Assembly (NCBI RefSeq): GCF_014695915.1
Contig: NZ_JACJPF010000050.1
Coordinates: 1-64,000 of the forward strand
Source: Trichocoleus sp. FACHB-40
Lineage (GTDB): Bacteria > Cyanobacteriota > Cyanobacteriia > Cyanobacteriales > FACHB-T130
DNA: 64,000 nucleotides
Direction of reading: 5' to 3'
Shown here: one piece after another, positions 43,448 to 52,567 of the stretch
Layout of the letters: the number at the start of each line of letters is the position of its first letter
How positions within the stretch are numbered: the stretch's first letter is position 1
Notes under the pieces: model-generated
What the model saw: only the letters and a program-made list of their open reading frames with translations
What the model was told of the DNA's origin: nothing
Databases searched by the model: none
Made by a program: the position numbers and the translations under genes

Positions 43448-45100
43448 ATGGAATATTTACTTTACGGTTTAGCAATCTATTGTTTGCTGATAATAGGACG
43501 CTATTTGATTATTTTTCAGCGCCTTTTGGGTTTAACTCTCCAGTACATCAACTACGATTTTACAGATAAAGACCAGATACCCGTCTATATTAGAGATTTA
43601 TTTGAGATTCCCTTGCTAGAACTTGAACAATTAGAGTTTAAGTTCTGTTGCTATTTGAATGTCGCTCAGATGACGTATCTGGATGCGTCAAAGACTTGGG
43701 AAATGCTGTTATATAACGAGGAGTTTAAGACATTTGCCAGTGTAGATATTCGTAGTTTACCCGAATCGGTTAAACTTTTTACTATTAATTTTTTCACATT
43801 TTTGGAAGATGGTGTCCTGCTACAAACAATGAACGGGCAGGCTTTCGGTGTTATTGGAACGATACCGAATACAATTCTTCAAGATCCTTATGTTGTGGAA
43901 ACACAACAGCAGTGGCAAGTTCATAAAACTAAGCTGGAATTGACGAAAACGCCCCAAGAAATGTCTCCAGAGAAATTTATAGAGACATTGCGATCGCATC
44001 ATGCCACCTACCTCGACAGTCTGGTAAAATTAGGCGAATTGTCACCAATCAAAAACACACAGCTATTTGAACTCAAAGGGCTTGCAGCTTTCAAAGCAGC
44101 CGTCAAAATGGGACGGGAAAGCAACAAGTATACTAATCTTCTCAAAAAGTGGACTTCTAAGGCAAAAACAAATCCCTCTGTCACCGTACAAATTCCTGAA
44201 GAGGTGGAAGTTGAGGGATTTCGTAGGATGGAACGCATAGAACGGGGACGCACCAGAAAGGGGATAAAGTCCTGGTTGTTGCTTGGTAGTTTGGCAGTGT
44301 TTGCTGTTTCCTTTATACCGTTTTTCGACTTGCAGACACTGTTTATCCTCATCGCTGTGCTATTTCTCCACGAAATGGGTCACTTTTTGGCGATGAAAGC
44401 GTTCGGTTATAAAGACACCTCGATTTTCTTCTTACCCTTATTCGGTGCTGCTGCTACCGGACGGAAAGATAATGCTACGGTGCACGAAAAAGTGATGGTG
44501 TTGTTGGCAGGGCCCGTTCCGGGGATAATCTTAGGGAGTGCGATCGCGTTGGCAATTCCCAATTCTCTCCAACGCTCTTTAGGGTTGCATGAGGCTATCG
44601 GCTTGCTGATGATCATCAATTACTTCAATTTACTGCCTATATTGCCCCTGGATGGCGGACGTATATTAGATTTACTAATATTTTCCCGCCATCCTTACAC
44701 AGATGTTTTCTTCAAACTTTTCGCAGTTGGTCTTCTGGTTTTTGTAGGCGTGAGTTTGGGTTCGGCAAGTGCGATTTTTATTTTCCTAGGATTGCTAATT
44801 GCCTTCACAATTCCTGCTAGTTTCCGCAGCGCCAAAATCTTGAGGAAATTGCGGCGAGAACTACCACAATCAACTGACGATTCTGATAGTGTACTACTGG
44901 CTATTTTTCGCACGCTTAAGAAGTCTGGTTACGGTTCGCTACCTTTTGCTCAAAAATACAAAATGGTAAAAGATATCGCCCAACGCTGTCGGGAGTCCCA
45001 TTCTAATTGGGGCAGCAGGCTGTCTTTATTAAGCGTCTATCTGGTGTGTTTGGTTGGTGGTTTGATACTTGTAGGTATCAGCTTCGTACCAGTTCGTTAG
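43448..45100 (+). CDS. Site-2 protease family (M50) intramembrane metalloprotease
   Basis: About 550 aa from ATG 43448 (earlier TTG opens at 43403 but overlaps the ferredoxin stop). Large N-terminal soluble part (~270 residues) then four or more transmembrane helices. Zinc site HExxH in FLHEMGHFLAMKAFG, plus LPILPLDGGRI with the third-ligand Asp. Of the FtsH-linked or RseP kind, cleaves membrane-bound regulators. The large N-terminal domain has no family I recognise. Confidence 0.85.
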   Translation: MEYLLYGLAIYCLLIIGRYLIIFQRLLGLTLQYINYDFTDKDQIPVYIRDLFEIPLLELEQLEFKFCCYLNVAQMTYLDASKTWEMLLYNEEFKTFASVDIRSLPESVKLFTINFFTFLEDGVLLQTMNGQAFGVIGTIPNTILQDPYVVETQQQWQVHKTKLELTKTPQEMSPEKFIETLRSHHATYLDSLVKLGELSPIKNTQLFELKGLAAFKAAVKMGRESNKYTNLLKKWTSKAKTNPSVTVQIPEEVEVEGFRRMERIERGRTRKGIKSWLLLGSLAVFAVSFIPFFDLQTLFILIAVLFLHEMGHFLAMKAFGYKDTSIFFLPLFGAAATGRKDNATVHEKVMVLLAGPVPGIILGSAIALAIPNSLQRSLGLHEAIGLLMIINYFNLLPILPLDGGRILDLLIFSRHPYTDVFFKLFAVGLLVFVGVSLGSASAIFIFLGLLIAFTIPASFRSAKILRKLRRELPQSTDDSDSVLLAIFRTLKKSGYGSLPFAQKYKMVKDIAQRCRESHSNWGSRLSLLSVYLVCLVGGLILVGISFVPVR

Positions 45101-45159
45101 CTATCAATACTCGGTTAAGAATTCTTGGGGCTGGGTTTCGTTCCCGGAAGCCAGCTTAC

Positions 45160-45618
45160 TCAATTTCCTGATGACGATTTAGCTTGAGATTGAATAGCGT
45201 ATTCTCGAAAACGATCCAAATCAGCTTGGATAGTTGATTCAACAGCCCGCCCTAGAAATAGATTATCCACCAGCTTGCCAAGCCAGCCAGGAATACCGTA
45301 AGCCACGGTCAGTTTAACGATACTACTATCCTTGCGATCGTAAAAGCGAATTGCACCCCGATTAGGCAAACCATCAACAGATTCCCACTGAATAATCTGA
45401 TTTGGTTCCATTTTAACAATCCGGGCTAACCAGCTGAATTCTAAACCACCAGTCGCTAGTTTCCAGCGAGATAGAGTTGGATCTTCTTCCAAAACCTTAA
45501 CAGAATCAATCCACTTCATCCAACGCGGCATCTGTTCCAAATCAGACCAAAGATTCCACACCTCATCAATAGGAATTGGAACTTCTACCTGCACACTATG
45601 CTCTAACCAATCTGACAT
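45160..45618 (-). CDS. SRPBCC (START/cyclase-like) protein linked to zds
   Basis: 152 aa: VQVEVPIPIDEVWNLWSDLEQ, MPRWMKWIDSVKVLEED, IVKLTVAYGIPGWLGKLVDN. It is a helix-grip lipid- or pigment-binding fold, consistent with binding a hydrophobic carotenoid or other ligand. The same gene pair is found with zds in other cyanobacteria (for example slr0940/slr0941 in Synechocystis). Downstream of zds by 36 bp, same strand. Confidence 0.8.
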   Translation of the reverse strand: MSDWLEHSVQVEVPIPIDEVWNLWSDLEQMPRWMKWIDSVKVLEEDPTLSRWKLATGGLEFSWLARIVKMEPNQIIQWESVDGLPNRGAIRFYDRKDSSIVKLTVAYGIPGWLGKLVDNLFLGRAVESTIQADLDRFREYAIQSQAKSSSGN

Positions 45619-45654
45619 TTATTTTTCTACTTATTATTCCTTTTGTTGTTTCTC

Positions 45655-47118
45655 TTAAACCGCAGACAACTCACTTACCCCCACCTTAATATTCTCCAAA
45701 ATCTCCTTAGCAGCCCGACGACCAGACAAAGTTGCTCCTTCCATACTATCGATGTAATCTTGCTGCGTATAACTACCCGCAAGGAAGAAATTTGCTATTG
45801 GGGTTTTTTGTTGCGGACGATACACATCCATTCCTGGCGCTTCGCGATAGAGAGACTGAGCCAACTTCACCACACTGTACCAGGTCATATTCAACTCGCG
45901 GGAAGAGGGGAATAGATCGTGTACTTGTTTGAGGACGTGTTGCGCGATCGCTTCATTACTTTCCTTAATAAACGGATCTCCCGGAGTCAGCACCAACTGC
46001 AACAGCGAACCTTCTCCCTCTCGGTAATAATCAGATGGACTGGTTAAAGCTAAATCGGCAAAACAGGAAAAGTCAGCATCCGCCGTATATAACAGATTAT
46101 CTATCCCCGCCGCGTGATCCTTCTGTTTCCGTTCTGCCTGGTTGTGTAACTCAGTCACCCAACCATCAAACCGCAACTGAACTGTTGCCACTGGCACCGC
46201 ATCCAGCTTATAAATGTTGTCAAATTCCGACCATTTTCGCCAATCTTGGGGTATAAGGCGCTTGATTCCCGGCACATCGCAGGCGCAGACATAAGCATCA
46301 GCGGTGATGGTTTCTTCCCCATCGCCTTTGGCAATTCGGAAACCAGTAACTCGTGTTTCGTTCCCTTCCCCGGTAAACAGGATTTCTCTTAACTGGCGAC
46401 GAGTGTGGATTTTCGCGCCTCTTGCTTCCAAATATTTAATAATCGGCTTGTGCAGATATTCATCAGGAGAACCGCACAGCATTCGCAACACCGATGCCTC
46501 GGTTCTAGATGCAAACATCTGGAATATTGTCAACATACAACGGGCAGAAATATTCTCGCAATCGATAAAACCCAGTGCGTACGCTATAGGGTTCCACATC
46601 CGCTTGATGCTGCCATTGCTGCCGCCGTGACTGCGGAACCAGTCAGCAAAGCTGATTTTATCAAGAGAGCGAATGGTTTTCATCGACCCCTCGAAGTCTA
46701 CCAAACCGCGCACGATTGTACTGGTGCCGAGAGCGATCGCATTCTGTAATTTATCCTGCAATGACAGTTGCGATGTCGTAAAAAACGCCTTCAAGCCATT
46801 GAAAGGCGCACCCGTGATGAAGCGAAAATCTAATGCCCCCGTCACGCCGCCTTTGTTGATAAAGGTGTGGACGTGTTCTTTGCGGTGGAGATTCTCAAAC
46901 GCCCCCACCTTCTTAAACAATTCAAATAGCTGGTAGTAGTTACCAAAGAAGACGTGCAACCCCATCTCAACATGATTGCCATCGGCATCTACCCAACTGC
47001 CAGCTTTTCCCCCGACAAACGGGCGAGACTCGAAGATTTCGACTTCATAACCAGCATCGACTAGATCGACTGCCGCCGCCATTCCAGCCAATCCCGCCCC
47101 GACGATTGCAACCCGCAT
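45655..47118 (-). CDS. zds: 9,9'-di-cis-zeta-carotene desaturase
   Basis: 487 aa flavoprotein. N-terminal FAD-binding motif [39 protein letters not shown]-terminal FAD segment [19 protein letters not shown]. Adds the two double bonds that turn zeta-carotene into lycopene in the plant-type route (crtQ/zds). Followed by the SRPBCC gene in one operon. Confidence 0.95.
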   Translation of the reverse strand: MRVAIVGAGLAGMAAAVDLVDAGYEVEIFESRPFVGGKAGSWVDADGNHVEMGLHVFFGNYYQLFELFKKVGAFENLHRKEHVHTFINKGGVTGALDFRFITGAPFNGLKAFFTTSQLSLQDKLQNAIALGTSTIVRGLVDFEGSMKTIRSLDKISFADWFRSHGGSNGSIKRMWNPIAYALGFIDCENISARCMLTIFQMFASRTEASVLRMLCGSPDEYLHKPIIKYLEARGAKIHTRRQLREILFTGEGNETRVTGFRIAKGDGEETITADAYVCACDVPGIKRLIPQDWRKWSEFDNIYKLDAVPVATVQLRFDGWVTELHNQAERKQKDHAAGIDNLLYTADADFSCFADLALTSPSDYYREGEGSLLQLVLTPGDPFIKESNEAIAQHVLKQVHDLFPSSRELNMTWYSVVKLAQSLYREAPGMDVYRPQQKTPIANFFLAGSYTQQDYIDSMEGATLSGRRAAKEILENIKVGVSELSAV

Positions 47119-47150
47119 TCAATCTGTCCTTTTCAACTTCTTTACAAAGT

Positions 47151-47345
47151 TTAACTAAGAATGGTTACTCCAGACGGGCAGCAGCTAAAATTACTGCTTT
47201 GATTCTGTAGTGAAGCGAGGTTTTCCCAGTCCACGTTTCCATAGTCCTGACTCTGCAATTTTTTGACAGTTTTTTCAATCCATTGCAGGTAGTCAGTCTC
47301 ATACAGAGTTTGATTATCCGTTTTCAGGGAAGGCATAGCATCCAT
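47151..47345 (-). pseudogene. Truncated DUF29-family remnant
   Basis: 64 codons. The first ~40 residues fit the DUF29 start (TLYETDYLQWIEKTVKKLQS, DYGNVDWENL), but where the family continues with a conserved IEEI... segment the reading switches to ASLQNQSSNFSCCPSGVTIL and stops. DUF29 proteins are ~150 aa. Hence a C-terminally truncated copy directly upstream of zds. DUF29 is recalled from family knowledge, not searched. Confidence 0.6.
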
Positions 47346-47403
47346 AAATGGATCAACGGTTAAGTATCGAAGTTAGTAGGCGCGAGGACACACTGCCCCT
47401 ACT

Positions 47404-49086
47404 TTATTCCAACTCAAAGCCGAACTGAGGGATTAGCTGAAGCATACCCAAGCCTAATTCTTCAGAGGAGAGCGATCGCCCTTCAAATAATGCCATCATG
47501 TCACCAAGCTGAGGATTTCCCTTAGATGCGCCTTTTAGCCCTCTGGCAATAATCACGCCGCAGTAGCCTTGAGTTTTCTGACAACGCTGATCCCACTTGC
47601 GACGGGCTTCAATATGAACAGGGTCATCTCCTGTAAACTCACCAAAAAGGTACATATTGCCATTTTCAGTTTGTAAGATTCCCAAGTCGTAGAGATCCCC
47701 CTCTTCAGGATCTTCTCCCGGATTAAAGCATACTCCTTTCAGCCCTCCGGCACCCTGGATCTTTTCAATCAACTCCTTTGCCTTCGGACGGGAAGTTTGA
47801 ATCAAAATCACAGGCAAACCTTCTCCCGCCGCCGCGATATCCTTAGGCTGATAATGTTCTGCTGTCTGACGCAGCAAGTCCAGCCGTTCCCAAGTCATCA
47901 TCCCTAGACTGAAGAAAGAACCTTTGGGTATCAAATCATCCCGCAACGGCACCGTCATATCGTCGAATTCATCGTCGAATTCGTCGTCAAATTCGTCGTC
48001 CTCGTCCTCATCATCCGCTGCCAACTGCGCCATATTAAACAGTTCCGCCGCCACTTCTGGCACAGTTTCCACCTTTACCGAGAGAGTTTGCTTCGGTTCT
48101 ACGGCTGGAGGTGTGGCGATGCGGAAGCGTTTGGTGAGGCTGGGGAACTTGTCGTCGGAGAGTTGGCGATGGGATGCGCGGAAAAAGCGATGCAAAGCTT
48201 CCAGTGCAAAATAAACGGCGATCGCTTCTTCTTCATACAAAAACGGTCGCATTCCCTCCAAAGGATGCACGTTGCCGAAACTTGGCCCTATTTCTGATAG
48301 GGCTAAATCAGATAAATCTATTTCGTCCTCGTCTTCATCTTCATCGAAGTCATCTTCCGCCTTCTCGAAGGTCATAAACAAGCAATCTTGTCCTAAAAAT
48401 GCTTCTTCGAGTTCCTCAAAAGACTCCTTTGCTAAGACTGAAGCCCGAAATCGCTTCAGAGAATCAAGAGAACGATACAACAAAATTCCGTACTCCATGC
48501 CCAGCATTCCCATCACCGAGGCGTAAAGAGTACCCACATCCCACTGGTTAATTTCAATTGAGATAATTTGGTGGTCAGCCAGCATTTCCCAAGGTGCATC
48601 TTCCCAAATTTCCTGAGCCTTTTCCTCCAGTAACTCCACATACTCTGGCGGTAGCTTCGGCGGACGAGTGCTGGACATCTCCTGAAAAGAGCGAAACAGC
48701 TCGTCTACCAGAGGCAACTCTGGTACATAATCAATGGCAATATCTAGATCCTGAAGAATACCCCGCAGATAAAACTGTACTTCGCGATCGCGGACTATTA
48801 TTTTCTGAGGCCGGGCTGGTTTTGCTGGGCTGTGAGGATACTCCATTGCACGCAACAAGGCGCGAACCATTGCTTCGGGCCCGGTTTCGGACGTTACCAT
48901 ATCCATTGCCCGCACCATGCCTTCGACACCATCTAACCAAACAATGCAGTCACCATCTTCCTGAGTATCCGACTCTAAGCTTTGTGCCATACCAGCGGAT
49001 AATCGACGGCGATCGCCCTCCCAGACGCTGGGAATTTGGTGTAGTGTTTTAAGCCGACGGAGGGTAGAGCGATTGAGAACAGACAT
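47404..49086 (-). CDS. Large conserved cyanobacterial protein with acidic insert, function unknown
   Basis: 560 aa. Ordered N-terminal domain (IVWLDGVEGMVRAMDMV, MVRALLRAMEYPHSP, IVRDREVQFYLRGIL), an acidic stretch at about 245-265, a central block (LDSLKRFRASVLAKESFEE), a second acidic low-complexity insert of (EFDD)n repeats (about 370-390), then a C-terminal domain (GDLYDLGILQTENGNMYLFG, CGVIIARGLKGASKGN). I recall a DUF6930-type label but cannot verify it. The acidic repeats come from a GAATTCGTCGTC-like tandem, visible at about 47965-48010. Confidence 0.7.
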   Translation of the reverse strand: MSVLNRSTLRRLKTLHQIPSVWEGDRRRLSAGMAQSLESDTQEDGDCIVWLDGVEGMVRAMDMVTSETGPEAMVRALLRAMEYPHSPAKPARPQKIIVRDREVQFYLRGILQDLDIAIDYVPELPLVDELFRSFQEMSSTRPPKLPPEYVELLEEKAQEIWEDAPWEMLADHQIISIEINQWDVGTLYASVMGMLGMEYGILLYRSLDSLKRFRASVLAKESFEELEEAFLGQDCLFMTFEKAEDDFDEDEDEDEIDLSDLALSEIGPSFGNVHPLEGMRPFLYEEEAIAVYFALEALHRFFRASHRQLSDDKFPSLTKRFRIATPPAVEPKQTLSVKVETVPEVAAELFNMAQLAADDEDEDDEFDDEFDDEFDDMTVPLRDDLIPKGSFFSLGMMTWERLDLLRQTAEHYQPKDIAAAGEGLPVILIQTSRPKAKELIEKIQGAGGLKGVCFNPGEDPEEGDLYDLGILQTENGNMYLFGEFTGDDPVHIEARRKWDQRCQKTQGYCGVIIARGLKGASKGNPQLGDMMALFEGRSLSSEELGLGMLQLIPQFGFELE

Positions 49087-49381
49087 ATACTAAGCCAACT
49101 GAGTGAAGGAAAAAGCGGTCTGCGCTTTATGTTGGTAGATCCTCATTTTAAATACTAATCGTCTATATACCGTCTGCTTAATAAACTTCTATTTTGCTCG
49201 CTTGTATGTACGCTGCTATACAATTTCTCTTGGCTATAGCCCTGCTATATGAGCGCTAGTTACCATAGCTAATAAAAAGCTTTGCTTCGCTAGTCCCTGT
49301 ATGCTTAGCAATGTTCGATAAAATTAATACAGTGGGCTGGTTTACTCAAATCGTCTATAACAAACAGCAAATAGGAGTCGA

Positions 49382-49747
49382 ATGAGCGCGATGACACAAG
49401 CAACTCAGTCGCAAACACGAGGTATACAGTTGACAGAAGCGGCTCTAAAGCACGTTCTTCAATTGCGGGAGAAACAAGGTAAGGATTTGTGCCTGCGCGT
49501 CGGTGTCCGCCAAGGAGGCTGTTCGGGAATGTCTTACATGATGGATTTTGAAGATGCCAGCAAAATCCAGGAAAATGATGAGATTTACGACTACGAGGGC
49601 TTCAAAATTGTCTGTGACCCCAAGAGTATGCTATATCTCTATGGCTTAGTGCTTGACTACAGCGATGCTATGATTGGCGGCGGTTTTCAATTCACCAATC
49701 CCAACGCTGCTCAAAACTGTGGCTGTGGTAAGTCTTTTGGTGTCTAA
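49382..49747 (+). CDS. sufA: HesB/IscA-type iron-sulfur assembly protein (SufA)
   Basis: 121 aa. The A-type scaffold cysteines are C47 in GGCSGMSY and C113/C115 in QNCGCGKSF. It carries Fe-S clusters to target apoproteins. Two near starts (49382, 49391) are possible. The gap to the following TPR gene carries a heptamer array. Confidence 0.9.
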   Translation: MSAMTQATQSQTRGIQLTEAALKHVLQLREKQGKDLCLRVGVRQGGCSGMSYMMDFEDASKIQENDEIYDYEGFKIVCDPKSMLYLYGLVLDYSDAMIGGGFQFTNPNAAQNCGCGKSFGV

Positions 49748-49750
49748 ATT

Positions 49751-49781
49751 GGGGACTGGGGACTAGGGACTGGGGACTGGG
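49751..49781. repeat. Heptameric tandem repeat GGGGACT x4
   Basis: Units GGGGACT, GGGGACT, AGGGACT, GGGGACT plus GGG, immediately after the sufA stop. A complementary CCCAGTCCCC lies at about 49810-49819, so the transcript can fold into a hairpin. Confidence 0.8.
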
Positions 49782-49856
49782 TAAAATAAGAATGCAAATT
49801 TTTCCTCTTCCCAGTCCCCAAGTACGAATTACTTTTTACTTGATTGCCTTTTTAAA

Positions 49857-50276
49857 ATGACCGAGCAAGTTAACGACCTTTTCGATATCGGACTGGAACG
49901 CTATAAAGCGGGTGAAGGCCCGGATACTTTGATTCCTGTTTTTAAGGAAATTTGCGATCGCTCCCCTAAAACAAATGCTGCGTGGGTTTGTCTGTCTTGG
50001 TTATATTTGTTGGATAACAACCCATCTTTGGCTGCCAAAGCTGCTCAAAAAGCTGTCAAGTTGAATCCCGCCGATCCTCAAGCTCGGATTAACTTGGCGA
50101 TCGCTATGCTGGAAACTGGACAAAAGGGTGTCCGCCAACACGTTGAAGTCGCTGGGCGTGCGATCGCCATTGAATCTGAATTACGCGAAGACGTTGAAGA
50201 AAGTATTGCCGATGGCTTCTCCAGAAAACCCGACTGGGATAGTTTAACTAAAGTCAAAAATTGGTTATTTGCCTAA
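49857..50276 (+). CDS. Small TPR-repeat protein
   Basis: 139 aa, about three tetratricopeptide-like repeats (NAAWVCLSWLYLLDNNPSLA, AAQKAVKLNPADPQARINLA). Soluble adaptor; partner unknown. May be cotranscribed with sufA. Ends at a strong terminator. Confidence 0.75.
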   Translation: MTEQVNDLFDIGLERYKAGEGPDTLIPVFKEICDRSPKTNAAWVCLSWLYLLDNNPSLAAKAAQKAVKLNPADPQARINLAIAMLETGQKGVRQHVEVAGRAIAIESELREDVEESIADGFSRKPDWDSLTKVKNWLFA

Positions 50277-50295
50277 TTCTACTCTCATTAAATCA

Positions 50296-50333
50296 AGCTG
50301 TTTTTTTACTTTCTTTTCTTTGAAAAAACAGCT
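50296..50333 (+). terminator. Intrinsic terminator
   Basis: AGCTGTTTTTT (50296-50306) pairs with AAAAAACAGCT (50323-50333), then ATCTTTTT, 20 bp after the TPR gene stop. Confidence 0.8.
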
Positions 50334-50625
50334 ATCTTTTTCCTCTATTTTAATGATATTATTTACTTGAAAACGATTTTTTTAATAATAAAAATATGTG
50401 TATGTGTTGGTAAAGTACAGATTTCCATTATTTAAATATACCATATACGGTATAAAAAGACGTATAAAAAATTACAACAATTTGTCACCGTGAAGGCAGA
50501 CAAGAGCAACGAAAATCCTAGATCCCTCGCTATACTAATTGAGTATTACCTGTTCTAGGGGCAATAACCAAAGCCAAGAACCAGAACAGCACCACATAAA
50601 AGCCTTATTTTTTGAGATTGTCTCC
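50334..50625. other. Promoter region of the M48 protease gene
   Basis: About 290 bp with no ORF other than the upstream extension of the protease frame. It has TATACCATATACGGTATA (50437-50454), an 18-bp near-palindrome with one mismatched pair, resembling an operator. Confidence 0.45.
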
Positions 50626-51501
50626 ATGTTGCCAACAAAGACACCGTTAATTGGTCTTTCCGCAGACAAGTTCCGCCATCCGCTGGATTTGGAGGCAACC
50701 ACAGCCTTGAAACAGGTGCCGGGGTTGGATATGCTAGTGCGGAATCTGCTGGGGCCGCTAGCAGAACAAGTTTTTTACCTAGAAAATATAGCAGCCGGAG
50801 TGCTAGTCGGGCCTCAACAGCTGCCGGATCTGCATAAACTGCTGTTAGAAGCTTGCCAGATTCTGGATCTCGAACCACCGCAACTGTATGTGCGCCAGCA
50901 TCCAGCGCCAAACGCCTACACATTTGCCATGCGAGGCAAGCAACCGTTTATCGTGTTGCATACCTCGTTAATTGATATGCTGACACAGGAAGAAATTCAG
51001 GCAGTAATTGCCCATGAATTGGGACACCTCAAATGCGAACATGGGGTTTACCTAACACCGTTGAATATTATCGTGTTAGCGGCGGGATTAATTCCCACTT
51101 GGGGGAGTGTAGTAGCTGAAAGCGTGCGCTCGCAGATGATGGAGTGGTTGCGATGTGCTGAGTTTACGTGCGATCGCGCCGCACTACTAGCCACCCAAAA
51201 CCCCAGAGTAGTGAGTTCCGTTTTAATGAAACTTGCGGGAGGTTCACCCGCGATCGCGCCTCAACTAAACCTAGAGGCATTTTTAGCCCAAGCCAAAGCT
51301 TACGACGATATCAGCAACAACCAGCTAGGTGAAATGCTCAAATCAGCCCAAACAGCCCAACTCTCCCACCCAGTCCCAGTTTTACGGGCTAGAGAAATTG
51401 ATCGCTGGGCAAGTAGCCAAGAATACCAAAACTTGCTAGAACAGCATTCAATAGGCTATAATGATAAAGCTAAACCCAAGGGCGGGTGGCGAAACTGGTA
51501 G
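50626..51501 (+). CDS. M48-family metallopeptidase
   Basis: 291 aa from ATG 50626, the natural family start (LPTKTPLIGLSADKFRHPLD); the frame opens earlier at TTG 50539 with non-conserved sequence. HExxH in AVIAHELGHLKCEHG, third ligand Glu in AEFTCDRAALL, hydrophobic helix around 145-165. Protease of membrane or envelope proteins. The last 22 nt, including the stop TAG, are the first 22 nt of tRNA-Leu. Confidence 0.88.
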   Translation: MLPTKTPLIGLSADKFRHPLDLEATTALKQVPGLDMLVRNLLGPLAEQVFYLENIAAGVLVGPQQLPDLHKLLLEACQILDLEPPQLYVRQHPAPNAYTFAMRGKQPFIVLHTSLIDMLTQEEIQAVIAHELGHLKCEHGVYLTPLNIIVLAAGLIPTWGSVVAESVRSQMMEWLRCAEFTCDRAALLATQNPRVVSSVLMKLAGGSPAIAPQLNLEAFLAQAKAYDDISNNQLGEMLKSAQTAQLSHPVPVLRAREIDRWASSQEYQNLLEQHSIGYNDKAKPKGGWRNW

Positions 51502-51563
51502 ACGCATCAGACTCAAAATCTGACGACCGCAAGGTTGTGAGAGTTCGATTCTCTCCCTGCCCA
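51480..51563 (+). tRNA. tRNA-Leu (anticodon CAA)
   Basis: 84 nt. Acceptor GGGCGGG/CCTGCCC (one G-U), anticodon arm TCAGA-CTCAAAA-TCTGA, long variable arm (class II), T arm GAGAG-TTCGATT-CTCTC, discriminator A. CCA is not encoded. Reads TTG. The 5' 22 nt overlap the end of the M48 gene. Confidence 0.93.
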
Positions 51564-51576
51564 CTCTTCAATTTTA

Positions 51577-51601
51577 GAAGCCCCCTTAAAAAGGGGGCTT
51601 C
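51577..51601 (+). terminator. Hairpin after tRNA-Leu
   Basis: GAAGCCCCCTT (51577-51587) and AAGGGGGCTTC (51591-51601), perfect 11-bp stem with a 3-nt loop. No U-tract follows, so it may be an RNA processing or weak termination signal. Confidence 0.6.
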
Positions 51602-51633
51602 GGGTATCAGATGTTGGATTAGGAGTCATAACC

Positions 51634-51861
51634 ATGAGACTAAAAAGCTGGGAATCTCCTCGCAAACAGGGGAGAAACGACAAAGGTAAAGGCGGGTCTG
51701 CAAGAGCTAGACAACTGAAAAAGCAACAGCAGATGCTCCGGAAAAAGCTAAAAGACCAGGGCGAAGCTGAAAACAAAAAAGCAAACAGAGGGAAGGTTAA
51801 CTTCCCTCTGTTTTTTTGTGTGACAGGTTCATGCACTCTCGCGCGCACAAGCGTCGGATGA
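51634..51861 (+). CDS. Small Lys/Arg-rich protein; ORF runs through a terminator
   Basis: 75 codons from ATG 51634. A strong AGGAG lies 8 bases upstream. The first ~50 residues are basic and helical (LKSWESPRKQGRNDKG, ARARQLKKQQQMLRKKLKD). A perfect terminator (51786-51817) lies inside the last third, so the tail after about residue 51 is doubtful. A -1 shift at the A6 run near 51774 would end the protein at TAA in the hairpin. Could bind nucleic acid; unknown family. Confidence 0.5.
   Translation: MRLKSWESPRKQGRNDKGKGGSARARQLKKQQQMLRKKLKDQGEAENKKANRGKVNFPLFFCVTGSCTLARTSVG
51786..51817 (+). terminator. Intrinsic terminator inside the small basic ORF
   Basis: CAGAGGGAAG (51786-51795) pairs with CTTCCCTCTG (51801-51810), followed by TTTTTTT. 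Confidence 0.9.
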
Positions 51862-51874
51862 AAATTTTTGTTCA

Positions 51875-52558
51875 CTATTGGCGTTGGCAAATTGGGATGG
51901 CAATTAAAAACTCAGTTCCTTTTCCTGGTTCTGAGAAACACTTCAAAACGCCGCCATGTTTATCAACCACAATTTGATAACTGATGGATAATCCCAAGCC
52001 AGTACCTTTCCCGACAGGTTTGGTGGTAAAGAAGGGGTCAAATAAGCGGGCTTTTATTTGCTCTGTCATTCCTGAACCATTGTCCCGAATCTTAATCGTT
52101 ACGTGATTTCTATCTCGAACTTCGGTAGAAATCCGAATCTGCGGGTTCAAACGTTGGGATGTCGGAAGGTTTGCTTCCGACTCGTCTAAACCTTCCAACG
52201 CTTCGAGAGCATCAATCCCATTGTTCAGGATGTTCATAAATACCTGATTCAGCTGTCCTGGGTAGCATTCTACGGGCGGTAAGTTGCCATACTCTTTAAC
52301 AATTTCAATCGCGGGATAGCTGGCCCTTGCTTTTAGGCGATTTTGCAATATCAGCAGAGTGTTATCAATGCCTTGATGGATATCTACTGCCTTCATTTCG
52401 GCTTCATCCAGACGGGAGAAGTTACGCAACGATAAGACAATTTCGCGGATGCGATCGCTCCCCATCTTCATCGAACCCAGAATTTTAGGCATATCTTCAA
52501 TTAAGAAATCTAAGTCAATCGCCTCGGCTTCCTTTACAATCGCTGGCGCCGGATGAGG
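51875..52558 (-). pseudogene. 5'-truncated sensor histidine kinase remnant
   Basis: Frame open from 52558 (in-frame TGA just upstream) to TAA at 51875. Content: ATPase-type segment DLDFLIEDMPKILGSMK, then SLRNFSRLDEAEMKAVDIHQG, N box NQVFMNILNNGIDALEA, G1/G2 boxes KIRDNGSGMTEQI and GKGTGLGLSISYQIV. The dimerisation/phosphoacceptor region, with the AHEINNPV-like His of such kinases, is missing, so it cannot autophosphorylate. It begins nine bases beyond the WD40 gene, which suggests a rearrangement breakpoint. Confidence 0.7.
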
Positions 52559-52567
52559 TCAAACAAT

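Noticed and set aside
48594-49052. 152-codon ORF opposite the large acidic protein gene
   Set aside because: Antisense shadow of a well-supported gene; Pro/Arg/Leu-rich composition typical of shadow frames.
51513-51890. 125-codon minus-strand ORF across tRNA-Leu
   Set aside because: Runs through the tRNA and two terminators; not protein-like.
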